Assembly (NCBI RefSeq): GCF_013376045.1
Contig: NZ_JABMJG010000006.1
Coordinates: 248,001 to 312,000 of the forward strand
Length of the DNA stretch: 64,000 nucleotides
Direction: 5' to 3'
Source: Variovorax sp. SG517
GTDB lineage: Bacteria; Pseudomonadota; Gammaproteobacteria; Burkholderiales; Burkholderiaceae_C
This document shows positions 8,341-18,233 of this stretch, piece by piece. The translations under genes and the position numbers were made by a program. Each line of letters opens with the position of its first letter. Position 1 is the first letter of the stretch. The notes under the pieces are model-generated. The model did no database searches and was not told where the DNA came from. It was given only the letters and a program-made list of their open reading frames with translations.

Positions 8341-10104
8341 TCACAACATCTGCGGCTGGCGGGCATAGCGCACGAGGTCGTCGCCCAAGCGCAGCGCCAG
8401 CGCCGCGAGCGGCCCCGTGGGGTTGTAGCCGGCGTTGTGCGCGTAGACCGAAGCGCCGACTACGAAGAGGTTCTGCGCATCCCAGTGCTGCAACCGGGGA
8501 GACACCACGCTCGTCGCGGGATCGACGCCCATGATGGTTCCACCGGTGGTGTGCGTGGTCTGGTACTGCCTCGCGTCGAAGTCACCGCGTCGCGGCTGAG
8601 GTGCGCCGACGATGGTGGCGCCCATGGCACGCGCGATGCCCGCAGCCTTGCCTGTCACGTACTCGCTCATCCGGTGGTCGTTATCGTGGAAATTGAAGGT
8701 CATGCGCAGCAAGGGCTGGCCGTAGGCGTCGCGGTAGACCGGGTCGAGGTCGAGGTAGTTCTCACGGTGCGGGTAGTTGCTTCCGTGCACGGCCACGTTG
8801 AAGGCGTGCGCGTACCAGTCCGCGTTGGCCTGCTTCCAGGCGGTGCCCCAGCGCGGCGTTCCGGCAGGCAGCAGGCGCGAATTGATCGGGCGGCCGTTGG
8901 TCACGTTCGCGTAGATGTAGCCGCCACCGAAGAAGCCCAGGCCGGTGTGGTCGAAGTTGTCGCCGTTGAACTCATCCACCACCATCTGCGAGGCGCCCGT
9001 AGCCATGAAAGGGTTGATCCATCGGTCCTTGAAGAAAACGGGCACGGACGACATCACCTGGTAGCAGAAGTTCTTGCCCACCGCGCCCTTGCCGGTCTTC
9101 GGGTCGTAAGGCTTGCCGATGCCGCTCGCGAGGAGCAGCTTGGTGTTTGTCATCGTGAAGCCGGAGAGCACGACGACGTCGGCCGGCTGTTCATACTCCT
9201 GCGCAGTCCCTAGGTCGATGAACCGCACGCCGGTCACACGCTTGGCCGTGCGGTCGTAGTCGATGCCTGTCACCTGCGCGTGCAGCCGGATCTCGAAGTC
9301 GCGGTGCTTCTGTAGCATTGGATAAAGCAACACTGCGGGGCTGGCTTTGGCATTGGCTTCGCAGAAGAAGCGCTCGCAATGGCCACAGTACTGGCACGGC
9401 GCCAGGTTCACTCCGTCCGGATTGGTGTAGGCGCGCGGCGAGTTGGCCGCCGGCAGCGGGAACGGCTTGTACCCCAGGCTCTGCGCAGCGGCCTGGAAGA
9501 TCCGGCCCGATTCCAGGATCTCCAGCGGTGGCTGGGGAAAATCCCGCCGTCGCGGTGCTTCGAACGGATTGCCGCCATCGATGAGCCGTCCGCCGATGTT
9601 GCCCGCCTGCCCCGCGATGCCGAAGAGGCGCTCGAAGAGGTCGTGATACGGTTCCATCTCCGCGTAGCTGACGCCCCAGTCCTGGACCGTCATCTCACGG
9701 GGTATGGCCGCCTTGCCATAACGACTCTCAAGGTGGGTGCGCAGTGTGGGGTCGTATTCCGCCCAGCGCCAGGTCTGCCCGTTCCAGTGGTTGGCCGCGC
9801 CGCCCATGCCGTCCCCGGGGAGGAAAGCCTCCATGCGGCGGATAGGCAGGGCCTGTTCGCTGGCGGCGTGGCGCAGCGTGTAGGTCTCAGTGGCCCAGTT
9901 CTGCACCAGGCCATTGCGTACGCCCCAGCGCAACTCGTCGCGCTGGTTGGGTAAGGTCGCTGCGGCGCTGCCGGTGAGATCGCCACCGCGTTCGAGCACG
10001 AGCACGTCGATGCCGGTGTTCATCAGTTGCCGCGCGGCAAGGCCCGCGGTGAGGCCGCCGCCGACGAAAACGACGGTGCGCCTGGGTAGTTTCTTGAGTG
10101 TCAT
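8341..10104 (-). CDS. GMC-family FAD oxidoreductase (gluconate 2-dehydrogenase large-subunit-like)
   Basis: A 587-residue flavoprotein. The N-terminal FAD loop VFVGGGLTAGLAARQLMNTG is at about residues 12-30, and the C-terminal GMC segments TTHTTGGTIMG and FVVGASVYAHNAGYNPTGPLAAL carry the conserved His and Asn region. A CQYCGHCERFFCEANAK stretch with four Cys is present, as in periplasmic gluconate/sorbitol dehydrogenase large subunits. The start is set at the MTLKKLPRR Met, 11 bp after the stop of the Tat-type small subunit gene. It is probably exported with that subunit. The usual cytochrome c subunit is not adjacent. Confidence 0.88.
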   Translation of the reverse strand: MTLKKLPRRTVVFVGGGLTAGLAARQLMNTGIDVLVLERGGDLTGSAAATLPNQRDELRWGVRNGLVQNWATETYTLRHAASEQALPIRRMEAFLPGDGMGGAANHWNGQTWRWAEYDPTLRTHLESRYGKAAIPREMTVQDWGVSYAEMEPYHDLFERLFGIAGQAGNIGGRLIDGGNPFEAPRRRDFPQPPLEILESGRIFQAAAQSLGYKPFPLPAANSPRAYTNPDGVNLAPCQYCGHCERFFCEANAKASPAVLLYPMLQKHRDFEIRLHAQVTGIDYDRTAKRVTGVRFIDLGTAQEYEQPADVVVLSGFTMTNTKLLLASGIGKPYDPKTGKGAVGKNFCYQVMSSVPVFFKDRWINPFMATGASQMVVDEFNGDNFDHTGLGFFGGGYIYANVTNGRPINSRLLPAGTPRWGTAWKQANADWYAHAFNVAVHGSNYPHRENYLDLDPVYRDAYGQPLLRMTFNFHDNDHRMSEYVTGKAAGIARAMGATIVGAPQPRRGDFDARQYQTTHTTGGTIMGVDPATSVVSPRLQHWDAQNLFVVGASVYAHNAGYNPTGPLAALALRLGDDLVRYARQPQML

Positions 10105-10115
10105 GGCATCCGCCT

Positions 10116-10862
10116 TCAGCTGAAGTCCTCGATCGACTGCGGCGCCGCTGCACCTGGATAGGGCCGGCCGCGGTACTCCACGACATTGCGTGCGTGCAAG
10201 GCCGGCAGCCCCGGATAGCCAACCGCCCGCCAGAAGGCCTTGTCGCGGTTGCCGCCGTAGAGCGGATCCGCGAAACAGGCCTGCACGAACAGCGGATAGA
10301 AGCAGTTGTCGAACCACTCGCCGAGCGCGAAACGTTCGTCGTCCCATCTGCCGGCCGCAACGTCCTGGAGCAGCCCGTCGAGCTCGGTGGGGTTGAGTTG
10401 TTCGATGGCCTTGCCCGTGCGCCGACGGATTTCCCGATTCAATGCGGCGACTCCGGCCTTGAACTGCTCCTCCGGCGTCAATGGCGACTGCATGCCGTGC
10501 TGCGGCTTGCCGGGTCGCCACGGGCCTTGGCGGTAGAGCCGGTCGCCGCGCCCCCAGGCACCGGCCAGTTGCCGGTCGATGTAGATGTGCAGGCCGCAAT
10601 CGACGCCGTTCGGCGTGAGCGAGTCGGCGGGACACATCATGTTGACCAGGGCTTCGACACAGGCTGCCTCCCGGGGCCCTAGCGACAGGTAGCCTGACTC
10701 GCGGGACTTCTCAGCGTCGCGGGCTGCGGCATCTCGCGCCGGAGCAGGTGGAGTGCCTGCTCCGCCGAGCAGCATGGGCGCCGCAAGCGCCGCGCCGGAC
10801 GCGCCGCCGAGCCGGCGCAGGAAGAGACGCCGCGCGGGCGGCTCTCGGTCATCGATGGGCAT
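10116..10862 (-). CDS. Gluconate 2-dehydrogenase subunit 3-like protein (Tat signal)
   Basis: A 248-residue protein whose N-terminus carries a twin-arginine signal (PARRLFLRRLGGASGAALAAP), followed by the subunit-3 fold with CVEALVNMMCPADSLTPNG and the C-terminal ALHARNVVEYRGRPYPG. In known enzymes this gamma subunit carries the FAD subunit through the Tat system and helps to attach it to the membrane. It is directly upstream of the GMC gene, so both are one transcript. The Met at 10862 places the Tat signal at the N-terminus; an upstream in-frame Met adds 20 unrelated residues. Confidence 0.85.
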   Translation of the reverse strand: MPIDDREPPARRLFLRRLGGASGAALAAPMLLGGAGTPPAPARDAAARDAEKSRESGYLSLGPREAACVEALVNMMCPADSLTPNGVDCGLHIYIDRQLAGAWGRGDRLYRQGPWRPGKPQHGMQSPLTPEEQFKAGVAALNREIRRRTGKAIEQLNPTELDGLLQDVAAGRWDDERFALGEWFDNCFYPLFVQACFADPLYGGNRDKAFWRAVGYPGLPALHARNVVEYRGRPYPGAAAPQSIEDFS

Positions 10863-11193
10863 GAGATTCTTTCTTGAACGAGAGTGCGGCCGAGTGCGCG
10901 CCACACAGGCAGCCATTGCCACCTCGCGGCCTCGACCTGCGGTACTGTTGGGCGCTCATGCTATGAAGCCGACACGTCGACCGGTAGGCCGGTTTAGGGA
11001 ACCAGCGGGTTGCGCAGCCAGCATCAATGGCACGCGGGCAGGTCCGCTCTCACCAGGGTGCTCGCGCCCTCACAGTTGCCTGGCTGGAAACACCGCGATG
11101 CGGCAGAGCAGCCTTCCGCCCCATGCGTCGCCCTGCCTAGCATCGACTCCCACGTGTCACGATATTCCGCAACATCGATCACGGGGTGAGCAC
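10863..11193. other. Intergenic stretch without recognised feature
   Basis: About 330 bp between the divergent Tat-subunit gene and the small protein gene at 11194. It should contain the promoter of the gluconate-dehydrogenase-like pair; no convincing operator or hairpin was recognised. Confidence 0.5.
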
Positions 11194-11535
11194 ATGAATC
11201 CATCAATCCTCAAACAGGAAGGCATCGCGCACCAGGACAGCGGCGGTGTCATCTCCGAACATCGCTCGTTTGGATTCCGGCCTGCCTTCCGCAACACGGA
11301 AACGGGTCGTGTCTACGCCGCGCGCTTTGCCGACGGCCGGCTCGCGCCGGTCCACATGATCGACGGCCTGCCCGACGAGGTGGTCGTCGCGCGATCGGTC
11401 ACCGGCAAGGCGTTGTCGTTGAAGTCGTCAGTGCAGTCCGGGTTCACCCGGAACGGCCGCTTCTACGACCACGACCAAGCTGCGGCGTATCTGGCGCGTC
11501 GCTTGGCCGATTCGTGCCCTCGGGCATGGACATAG
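11194..11535 (+). CDS. Small conserved-looking protein of unknown function
   Basis: A 113-residue soluble protein (MNPSILKQEGIAHQDSGGVI...). The start is supported by a GGGGTGAG ribosome binding site 7 bases upstream. It has no signal peptide or membrane segment, contains a basic centre (VTGKALSLKSSVQSGF) and an acidic N-terminal half. No family is recognised. It stands alone between divergent and convergent neighbours, so context gives no function. Codon use matches its surroundings, which supports that it is a real gene. Confidence 0.6.
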   Translation: MNPSILKQEGIAHQDSGGVISEHRSFGFRPAFRNTETGRVYAARFADGRLAPVHMIDGLPDEVVVARSVTGKALSLKSSVQSGFTRNGRFYDHDQAAAYLARRLADSCPRAWT

Positions 11536-11572
11536 GGCGACCAACCGTCCCATCGCCCCATCGCTCGGCCTG

Positions 11573-14302
11573 CTATGCGTGGTCCGGGCCGGACCGCATG
11601 ACGGCGAGGCTCCGGGCAGCGCGCAGTTCCCAGCCCTTCGCGCGCTGCTGCCTGGCCGTCTCGATCGCGCGCAGGTAGAAGCCCTCGGCTTCGTCCGTCA
11701 TGCCACGGCGCTCGCTGCGCCAGCCCGCGGCGCGCCAGACCTCTGCGGCGCACCACAGTCCTTCGCCTTGCGCGAGCCGCTCGATCAACTGGTCGTCGAA
11801 CCAATCGGGGCAGAACGTCACGAGCATTTCCCTGCGCGGTGCGTCATAGGTGGCGAACCGTGCAGACACGTCCTGCACGAGCGGATGCCGGTCGTCGGCC
11901 GTCGCGAGCTGCAGTCCCTGCTGGAACCACTCGGCATACCGGAGCCAGCCCAGCAAGCCACGGCGCTGCGCCTCCTCCATCATCAGCGCGACCCACCGGC
12001 GCGCCAACTCCGTCTCGCCAGACCAAAGCGCGACAGGACAGGCGCCATACAGCGCGGAGCACACCGAGAGGGAGTTGGCCAGCAATTCGGCCCGGGAAAC
12101 GGCGGCCTGGGCAACCTCGAGTGCCTTGGCCGTATCGCCTTGCACCCACAATGTGCGGCACAGCACCGCCATCGCCGCCACGCTCGCATCCGGCCCGAGC
12201 ATGTTGGCATGCGTGCGCCCGGCGCCGGCGGAGATGGCGATCGACGCCTCGCTGTGCTGTCGGGACACATCGAACTTGCCGCAGAAATGATTGGCCATCG
12301 CGCTCACGCGGTGGGAAAGGATGAGTGCGGCCGGGTCCTCCCCCGACCGTGCAAGCGCAAGAACAGGCTGCGAGTGCCGCAGGGCCGCGGCGTACTCCCC
12401 GCGAAACATATCGTGCGTGCAGCGGCCCCAGCGTGCGCGCAGCTCCAGCACCGGCATCTTGAGCGCCAGCGCGCCCGCCAACGCCTGATCACAGACGGCA
12501 TTCAGGTCGTCGTTCGAGCCCCGGGTGTTCAGCAGTGCCGTGATCAAGGCGGTTCTCAACCAGGTTGCGCTCTCCAGATCGGGTTCGGGTTGCTGCTCAA
12601 TCAGCGTGAGCGCCGCCGCGACCCTCTCGCGGTATTCGGCCACTTGCGAGAGATGGAACCACAGGGGCATCGACGCGATGACCAGCGCCGCGCCCAACCC
12701 GGCGTCGGGCTGCCACACCAGGCAGACCTCCAGCGCGAAGCGAACGTCGTCGAGGCGGTACGCGTAGCGCTCGCCCCAGGCCTGTTCGGCCAGTTGCGCC
12801 AGCTCAGCCGTGGCTGCTTTCATCACATCGAGCATGTACGACGCATGACGCCGAAGCATGGCCGGGTATTCGTCGCTGCGTTCGAGCAGCGCACTCGCGT
12901 AGCTGCGCGTGGTGTCCAGCAGGCGATAGGGCGAGACGCTGTCGCTAGTGTCGAAGAAGATCAGCGACTTGTTGGTCAGCGAGATCAGCGCGTCGAACGC
13001 GACATCGCCATCCATGTCGGCGTTGATGCCGAGTGCTGCGGCCACGTCGAAGCGCCCCCGGAACACCGACAGCCGGCGGAAGAACCGCAGCTCCGTCTCG
13101 TCCAGCAGCGCGATGCTCCAGTCGAGCGCGGCGGCCAGCGTGCGGTGGCGTGCCGAGACGGCCCGATTGGCGATGGCATACAGTCGCATGTGATCGTCCA
13201 ATGTGCGCGCCAGATCGGCGACCGATTGCACACCAAGACGCGCCGCCACAAGTTCGATGGCCAACGGAATGCCATCGACCTGCCGCGAGATCCGGGCCAG
13301 CAGAGGACCGTGCGCTTCATTGAATACACCTGCGCCCGCCGCCTTGGCGCGCTCGACCAGCAGCCGGACCGAGGACCACTTCAGGGCCTTGGCGAGAGGC
13401 ACCCCTTCCGCGCCGGGAACCGCCAGCGGCGGCAGCCGCACGACGTACTCGGCCGTCACCCGAATCGACTCGCGGCTGGTCGCCAGGATGCGCATTTCTG
13501 GCAAGGCGATCAGCAGCTCGTTGATCAATGGCGCGAGCACGTCGATGACGTGCTCGCAGTTGTCGATCAGCAAGAGTACCTTCTGTCCGGCAAGGCTCTG
13601 GACGATGGCCTGCAAGGTGTCGGGCATGTCGGCGGCGGCCCCCACCGATCGCGCCAGAGTGCCTGGCACGTGGTCCTGCGAAATCAATGACGAAAGATCG
13701 GCAAACGCTATCGGCGCGGCACGCTGCAGCTGATAGCGCTCCGCGACATGGATCGCGACGCTGGTCTTTCCGATGCCTCCCGTGCCGACGATGGTGACCA
13801 ATCGGTTGGCCTCAAGCGCTGAAAGGATGCTCTGCACATCGGCTTCACGACCGACCAGTTCGGTCAACCGGGCCGGCGGCTTGGCAAAAGAAGAAGGAGC
13901 CGGGAAAGGCGGCGGCGCTTCGACGACATCAAGAGGCTCGCGATGCACCCTGGCGTTGAATCGATAGCCCCGCTGGGGCACGTTGGAGATCCACTCCTCG
14001 CAACCGTCCCCTTCGCCCGGCCGCCCGAGCGACTTTCGCAGCATCGACATGTGAACGCGCACGCTGGACTCCTCGACCACCACGCCCGCCCAGACCGCCG
14101 AGAGGAGTTCTTCCTTGCCGATGAATTCGCCGGGCCGCTTGATGAGCTGAAGCAGCAGGTCGAAAGCACGGGGGCCGAGCCGCACCGCTTCACCCGAGCG
14201 CTCGAGCCGGCGCTGCATTTCCTTGAGGATGAAGGGGCCGAAACGCCAGCGAACCTCCGCCAGATCAGTCCGTTCGGGCGACTCAGCGGCGCGTTCTTGC
14301 AT
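11573..14302 (-). CDS. Winged-helix / NB-ARC ATPase / TPR transcriptional regulator
   Basis: A 909-residue multidomain regulator. Residues about 20-105 form an OmpR-type winged helix (AFDLLLQLIKRPGEFIGKEELLSAVW). Residues about 150-400 form a STAND/NB-ARC ATPase with Walker A IVGTGGIGKTSVA and Walker B KVLLLIDNCEHVID. The remaining half is helical repeat (TPR-like), the usual sensor part of STAND proteins. Such proteins are ATP-dependent switches that oligomerise on binding a ligand. It is divergent from the catalase gene at 14545, leaving about 240 bp, so it could control that gene; no direct evidence. Confidence 0.85.
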   Translation of the reverse strand: MQERAAESPERTDLAEVRWRFGPFILKEMQRRLERSGEAVRLGPRAFDLLLQLIKRPGEFIGKEELLSAVWAGVVVEESSVRVHMSMLRKSLGRPGEGDGCEEWISNVPQRGYRFNARVHREPLDVVEAPPPFPAPSSFAKPPARLTELVGREADVQSILSALEANRLVTIVGTGGIGKTSVAIHVAERYQLQRAAPIAFADLSSLISQDHVPGTLARSVGAAADMPDTLQAIVQSLAGQKVLLLIDNCEHVIDVLAPLINELLIALPEMRILATSRESIRVTAEYVVRLPPLAVPGAEGVPLAKALKWSSVRLLVERAKAAGAGVFNEAHGPLLARISRQVDGIPLAIELVAARLGVQSVADLARTLDDHMRLYAIANRAVSARHRTLAAALDWSIALLDETELRFFRRLSVFRGRFDVAAALGINADMDGDVAFDALISLTNKSLIFFDTSDSVSPYRLLDTTRSYASALLERSDEYPAMLRRHASYMLDVMKAATAELAQLAEQAWGERYAYRLDDVRFALEVCLVWQPDAGLGAALVIASMPLWFHLSQVAEYRERVAAALTLIEQQPEPDLESATWLRTALITALLNTRGSNDDLNAVCDQALAGALALKMPVLELRARWGRCTHDMFRGEYAAALRHSQPVLALARSGEDPAALILSHRVSAMANHFCGKFDVSRQHSEASIAISAGAGRTHANMLGPDASVAAMAVLCRTLWVQGDTAKALEVAQAAVSRAELLANSLSVCSALYGACPVALWSGETELARRWVALMMEEAQRRGLLGWLRYAEWFQQGLQLATADDRHPLVQDVSARFATYDAPRREMLVTFCPDWFDDQLIERLAQGEGLWCAAEVWRAAGWRSERRGMTDEAEGFYLRAIETARQQRAKGWELRAARSLAVMRSGPDHA

Positions 14303-14544
14303 GGGTGGTTCGCGGTGCGACGGAGGGATTCGAGCGGCTCATCTGCTGCCTTCATGTTAGACGAAAACATTCACTGGACGAACCGTTCTGGAGATGCAGG
14401 GCGAGTGCCCTCCGCCTAGCTCATCAGAGGTTTCGACGCACCATCCCATCGTGTGCCGCGACCTCTACCCAACGGCAGATGCAGGCATGCGCGGAAGATT
14501 CTTAGAGTGGAAAGACAGTGAACACCAACGACAAGAGTCTTTCC

Positions 14545-16032
14545 ATGAATACCCCACCCGAGCAGTCGAACAAGACTTCTCTGACTACCGCCTTCGGCGC
14601 GCCAGTGGCCGACAACCAGAACAGCCTGTCGGCCGGACCGCGCGGCCCGCTACTCATGCAGGATGTGTGGCTCATCGAGAAGCTTGCCAACCTGAACCGC
14701 GAGGTCATTCCCGAGCGTCGCATGCATGCCAAGGGCTCGGGCGCATTCGGCACCTTCACCGTCACGCACGACATCACCCAGTACACCCGCGCCAAGCTCT
14801 TCGGCGCCGTCGGCAAGAAAACCGAGATGTTCGCGCGCTTCACCACCGTGGCCGGCGAACGCGGCGCGGCCGATGCCGAACGCGACATCCGCGGCTTCGC
14901 GCTCAAGTTCTATACCGAGGAAGGCAACTGGGACCTGGTAGGCAACAACACGCCTGTGTTCTTTCTGCGCGATCCACGCAAGTTTCCCGACCTCAACAAA
15001 GCCGTGAAGCGCGACCCGCGCACGAACATGCGCAGCGCCACCAACAACTGGGACTTCTGGACGCTGCTGCCCGAAGCGCTGCATCAGGTCACCATCGTGA
15101 TGAGCGACCGCGGCATCCCGGCGAGCTACCGCCACATGCACGGCTTCGGCTCGCACACCTACAGCTTCGTCAACGCGCGCGACGAGCGCTTCTGGGTCAA
15201 GTTCCACTTCAAGACGCAACAGGGCATCAGGAATCTCAGCGATGCCGAGGCCGCGAACCTTGTGGGTGCGGACCGCGAGAGCCACCAGCGCGATCTTTTC
15301 GATGCGATCGCGCGCGGAGACTTCCCCCGATGGACGCTGCACGTCCAGATCATGCCCGAGGCCGATGCCGAGAGCGTGCCCTACCACCCCTTCGACCTCA
15401 CCAAGGTCTGGCCGAAGAAGGATTACCCCCTGGTGGAGGTGGGCGTCATGGAGCTCAATCGCAATCCAGAGAACTTCTTCGCCGATGTGGAGCAAAGCGC
15501 CTTCGCGCCCAACAACCTCGTCCCGGGCATCGGGGTGTCCCCTGACAAGATGTTGCAGGCGCGCCTGTTTGCCTATTCCGACGCGCAGCGCTACCGACTG
15601 GGCGTGAACCATCACCAGATCCCGGTGAACGCCGCGCGATGCCCCGTGCACAGCAATCATCGGGACGGCGCGATACGCGTCGACGGCAACTACGCCGGCC
15701 TGCCCCACTACGAGCCCAACAGCTTCGGCCAGTGGCAGGAACAGCCCGGCTATCGCGAGCCTCCCCTCAGGCTGCGCGGCGATGCCGACTTCTGGAACTT
15801 TCGCGAAGACGACGCCGATTACTTCAAGCAGCCCGGTGACCTGTTCCGTCTGATGACGCCTGCGCAGCAGCTGGTGCTGTTCGAGAACACGGCACGCGCC
15901 ATGGGTGATGCGCCGGAGTTCATCAAGCGCAGGCACGTCGGCAACTGCGCCAAAGCGGATGCAGCCTACGGCGCGGGCGTTGCGAACGCGCTGGGACTGG
16001 CTACGCGTTCGGCGCAAGGATCCGCAACCTGA
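14545..16032 (+). CDS. Monofunctional heme catalase (clade 3)
   Basis: A 495-residue small-subunit catalase that disproportionates hydrogen peroxide. Family segments are continuous: [18 protein letters not shown], the distal His in [14 protein letters not shown], the catalytic Asn in [13 protein letters not shown] and the proximal Tyr ligand in [14 protein letters not shown]. The start at 14545 (MNTPPEQ) gives the usual length; a GTG at 14518 would add nine residues and is also possible. No signal peptide is visible, so it is cytoplasmic. A large STAND regulator is divergent to it. Confidence 0.93.
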   Translation: MNTPPEQSNKTSLTTAFGAPVADNQNSLSAGPRGPLLMQDVWLIEKLANLNREVIPERRMHAKGSGAFGTFTVTHDITQYTRAKLFGAVGKKTEMFARFTTVAGERGAADAERDIRGFALKFYTEEGNWDLVGNNTPVFFLRDPRKFPDLNKAVKRDPRTNMRSATNNWDFWTLLPEALHQVTIVMSDRGIPASYRHMHGFGSHTYSFVNARDERFWVKFHFKTQQGIRNLSDAEAANLVGADRESHQRDLFDAIARGDFPRWTLHVQIMPEADAESVPYHPFDLTKVWPKKDYPLVEVGVMELNRNPENFFADVEQSAFAPNNLVPGIGVSPDKMLQARLFAYSDAQRYRLGVNHHQIPVNAARCPVHSNHRDGAIRVDGNYAGLPHYEPNSFGQWQEQPGYREPPLRLRGDADFWNFREDDADYFKQPGDLFRLMTPAQQLVLFENTARAMGDAPEFIKRRHVGNCAKADAAYGAGVANALGLATRSAQGSAT

Positions 16033-16235
16033 GGATGACATGTTTGGTGCGTTTCAGTCACCACCGTGTGCCCTTGTGCATGCCTACCGCATCGGTCCTG
16101 TCCTGCCTACTCTTGGCGACATGCGGCCTCGTGTCGTGATCCGCGCCCGACAACCCCACTGTTGAACGGCACGTCCTGCCAGCCCCGGGCTGGCTCGGCT
16201 CGAGTGATCGAGCTACCTCTTTTGGAGATTCCGTC

Positions 16236-17153
16236 ATGTTTTCCGTAGATGAAACCCAGCAATCGGGCACCAAGAAAGTCGAAGAGCTTGTGCCGTCCCG
16301 CTATGCCTTGAAAGTCGGCGAGATTGAGGCGCTGGTGGTCAGCGACGGCGTGCTGCCGCTGCCTACTTCGACGATGGCCACCAATGCAGCCCCCGCCGAT
16401 CTTGCGAATTGGCTCAGCGACATGTTCATGCCACCCGACAAGTACGACTGGCCGCTGAACGTGATGGTGGCCCGCAGCGGCGCCCAGACCATCCTCATCG
16501 ACGCTGGTCTGGGCGGTCAGTTCTCGGGCTTCCCGCGTGCCGGTCAGTTCCCCCAGCGACTCGAAGCCGCCGGCATCGCGCTCGAGTCCGTCACCGATGT
16601 GATCCTGACTCACATGCACATGGACCACGTAGGCGGGCTGCTGGTCCCGGGCGTCAAGGAACGCCTGCGCCGGGATGTGCGCATTCATGTCTCCGAGGCC
16701 GAGGTCAAGTTCTGGACCTCGCCCGACTTCACTCGCACCGTCATGCCGAACCCGGTGCCTGAGGTGCTGCGGTCGACAGCCAAGAGCTTCTACGAGGAAT
16801 ACCGCGACAAGCTACAGACCTTCGAAGGCACGCGTGAAGTTGCGCCGGGTGTCATCGTTCGCCACACCGGCGGTCACACTCCTGGGCACAGCGTGGTCGA
16901 CCTGGTGTCAGGCGGTGACCGGCTGACTTTCGCGGGGGACGCCGTGTTTCCGGTCGGATTCGATCACCCCGACTGGCAAAACGGTTTCGAGCACGACCCC
17001 GAGGAGGCTGCTCGCGTCCGCATGCGCCTTTTCCGGGAACTGGCACAAACCGGCGGGCTGCTGGTTGCCGCCCACCTGCCGTTCCCATCGCTAGGCCACG
17101 TCGCGGTTGATGGCGAGGCGTTTCGCTGGGTTCCGATCATCTGGGATTATTGA
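16236..17153 (+). CDS. MBL-fold metallo-hydrolase
   Basis: A 305-residue metallo-beta-lactamase fold hydrolase. The zinc-binding motif is VILTHMHMDHVGGLL (H-x-H-x-D-H) at about residues 125-140, followed by VRHTGGHTPGHSVVDL and FAGDAVFPVGF, giving the remaining His and Asp ligands. The layout with an N-terminal substrate flap resembles the AHL-lactonase/AidC or alkylsulfatase-like secreted lactonase group, but the substrate is not determined. TTTGGAG precedes the ATG. No signal peptide is evident. Confidence 0.87.
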   Translation: MFSVDETQQSGTKKVEELVPSRYALKVGEIEALVVSDGVLPLPTSTMATNAAPADLANWLSDMFMPPDKYDWPLNVMVARSGAQTILIDAGLGGQFSGFPRAGQFPQRLEAAGIALESVTDVILTHMHMDHVGGLLVPGVKERLRRDVRIHVSEAEVKFWTSPDFTRTVMPNPVPEVLRSTAKSFYEEYRDKLQTFEGTREVAPGVIVRHTGGHTPGHSVVDLVSGGDRLTFAGDAVFPVGFDHPDWQNGFEHDPEEAARVRMRLFRELAQTGGLLVAAHLPFPSLGHVAVDGEAFRWVPIIWDY

Positions 17154-17380
17154 CCGCGCAGCCACAGCATCTGAAAGGCAATGTGACACAACTGAACTAG
17201 CCGCAAGGAGTTAGACATCAGCCAGGGGTCGGCAAAAATTCGCCTGGCGATTCCCGCTTCGGAGCGAGGCGTACAGCAGCGATCGTCGGCGCTGGCGCGT
17301 AGATGCTGAGGGGGCATCGTTGGTGATGGATTCCAAGCCAACGATAGATATCGTGGGAGCCTGCGAGGTTACTTGCTATG

Positions 17381-17830
17381 TCACGAACGACGCTGCGTCC
17401 AATCATGCAGCGGCAATTCGAAGATCCGGCTGGCAGGTTGGAGTGGCAGACGCCCCAGCACGTCGCACAGATACGCGTACGGGTCGTACCCGTTGGCGCG
17501 CGCCGAACGCAGAAGGCCCTTCACGGCTGCGGCCCGTTTGCTCGCGCGCAGGCTGCCCCCGAAGAGGCAGTTCGACCTGCCAAGTGCAACGGGCCTGATC
17601 CGGTTCTCAACCCAGTTGTTGTCGATGGGCAGTCGCCCGTCTTCCAGGTAGCGCGTCAACGCGACCCAGCGTCTTCGGCTGTAGTACAAGGCCTTGGTCG
17701 TCGCTGAACCGTCCGGCACCTTCTACCGCTGCGCATCCAGCCATTGCTTGGGCGCGTCGGCGAAGGTGCAGCGGGAGCGCGAGGCCGCAGCGCCCTGGCC
17801 GGCACTCGTTCGAACAGAGGGCGTACAAGC
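17381..17830 (-). pseudogene. IS66-family transposase remnant (3' end)
   Basis: The 113-residue frame 17381-17719 encodes the C-terminal block of IS66 transposases: RYLEDGRLPIDNNWVENRIR, RSNCLFGGSLRASKRAAAV and ARANGYDPYAYLCDVLGRLP. Upstream in the same frame the sequence continues as DAPKQWLDAQR, then an in-frame TAG, then KVPDGSATTKAL, so the copy is interrupted and then lost near 17830. The N-terminal half, the accessory tnpA and tnpB genes and recognisable terminal repeats are absent. This is a dead fragment at the border of the integrase region. Confidence 0.85.
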
Positions 17831-18223
17831 TCATCCGGAGGTTGCGGACGCGCCGATGATCTCGTCCTCGAGCCTGCAGGTCTCGGTGATGATCAACTCG
17901 TAAAGCGTGCGCACGAACACGGGACTCATGCCGTGCTCGACGGCAAAGACTGCCGCGCGCTCCTGCACGATGCCGATGCGATGGGGCTGCATCATCGGAA
18001 TTGCGTGGTTGCGCTTGTGAAGACCGATACGGCAGCAGCAGACAAGCCTTTGCCTCAAGACCTCAAGCAGCGACCTGTCCAACCCGTCGAGCTCGTCGCG
18101 CAGCGACTGCAGGACCTGCTGGGCCGTCTCGCTGTCGGCGACGAGGCCCGTGCTTGCGCCTTCCGGAGCCGGGGCCACGGCCTCCTGGGGCCCGGTCGAA
18201 TGCGACTGTTGTGCTGATGTCAT
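17831..18223 (-). CDS. Chorismate mutase family protein (type II, AroQ fold)
   Basis: A 130-residue all-helical protein. The core LRDELDGLDRSLLEVLRQRL followed by HKRNHAIPMMQPHRIGIVQE and FVRTLYELIITETCRLED matches type II chorismate mutases, including the paired Arg/Lys active-site positions. The family converts chorismate to prephenate, and close variants act on 4-amino-4-deoxychorismate; HKRNHAIPMMQPHR resembles the latter (PapB/CmlD-type) group, but this is not certain. About 30 N-terminal residues are low-complexity. It is cut close at its 3' end by the IS66 remnant and lies 10 bp downstream of the Bug gene. Confidence 0.75.
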   Translation of the reverse strand: MTSAQQSHSTGPQEAVAPAPEGASTGLVADSETAQQVLQSLRDELDGLDRSLLEVLRQRLVCCCRIGLHKRNHAIPMMQPHRIGIVQERAAVFAVEHGMSPVFVRTLYELIITETCRLEDEIIGASATSG

Positions 18224-18233
18224 GTGGATTTCC

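Noticed and set aside
14650-16041. 463-codon frame antisense to catalase
   Set aside because: The catalase match is complete along the plus strand.
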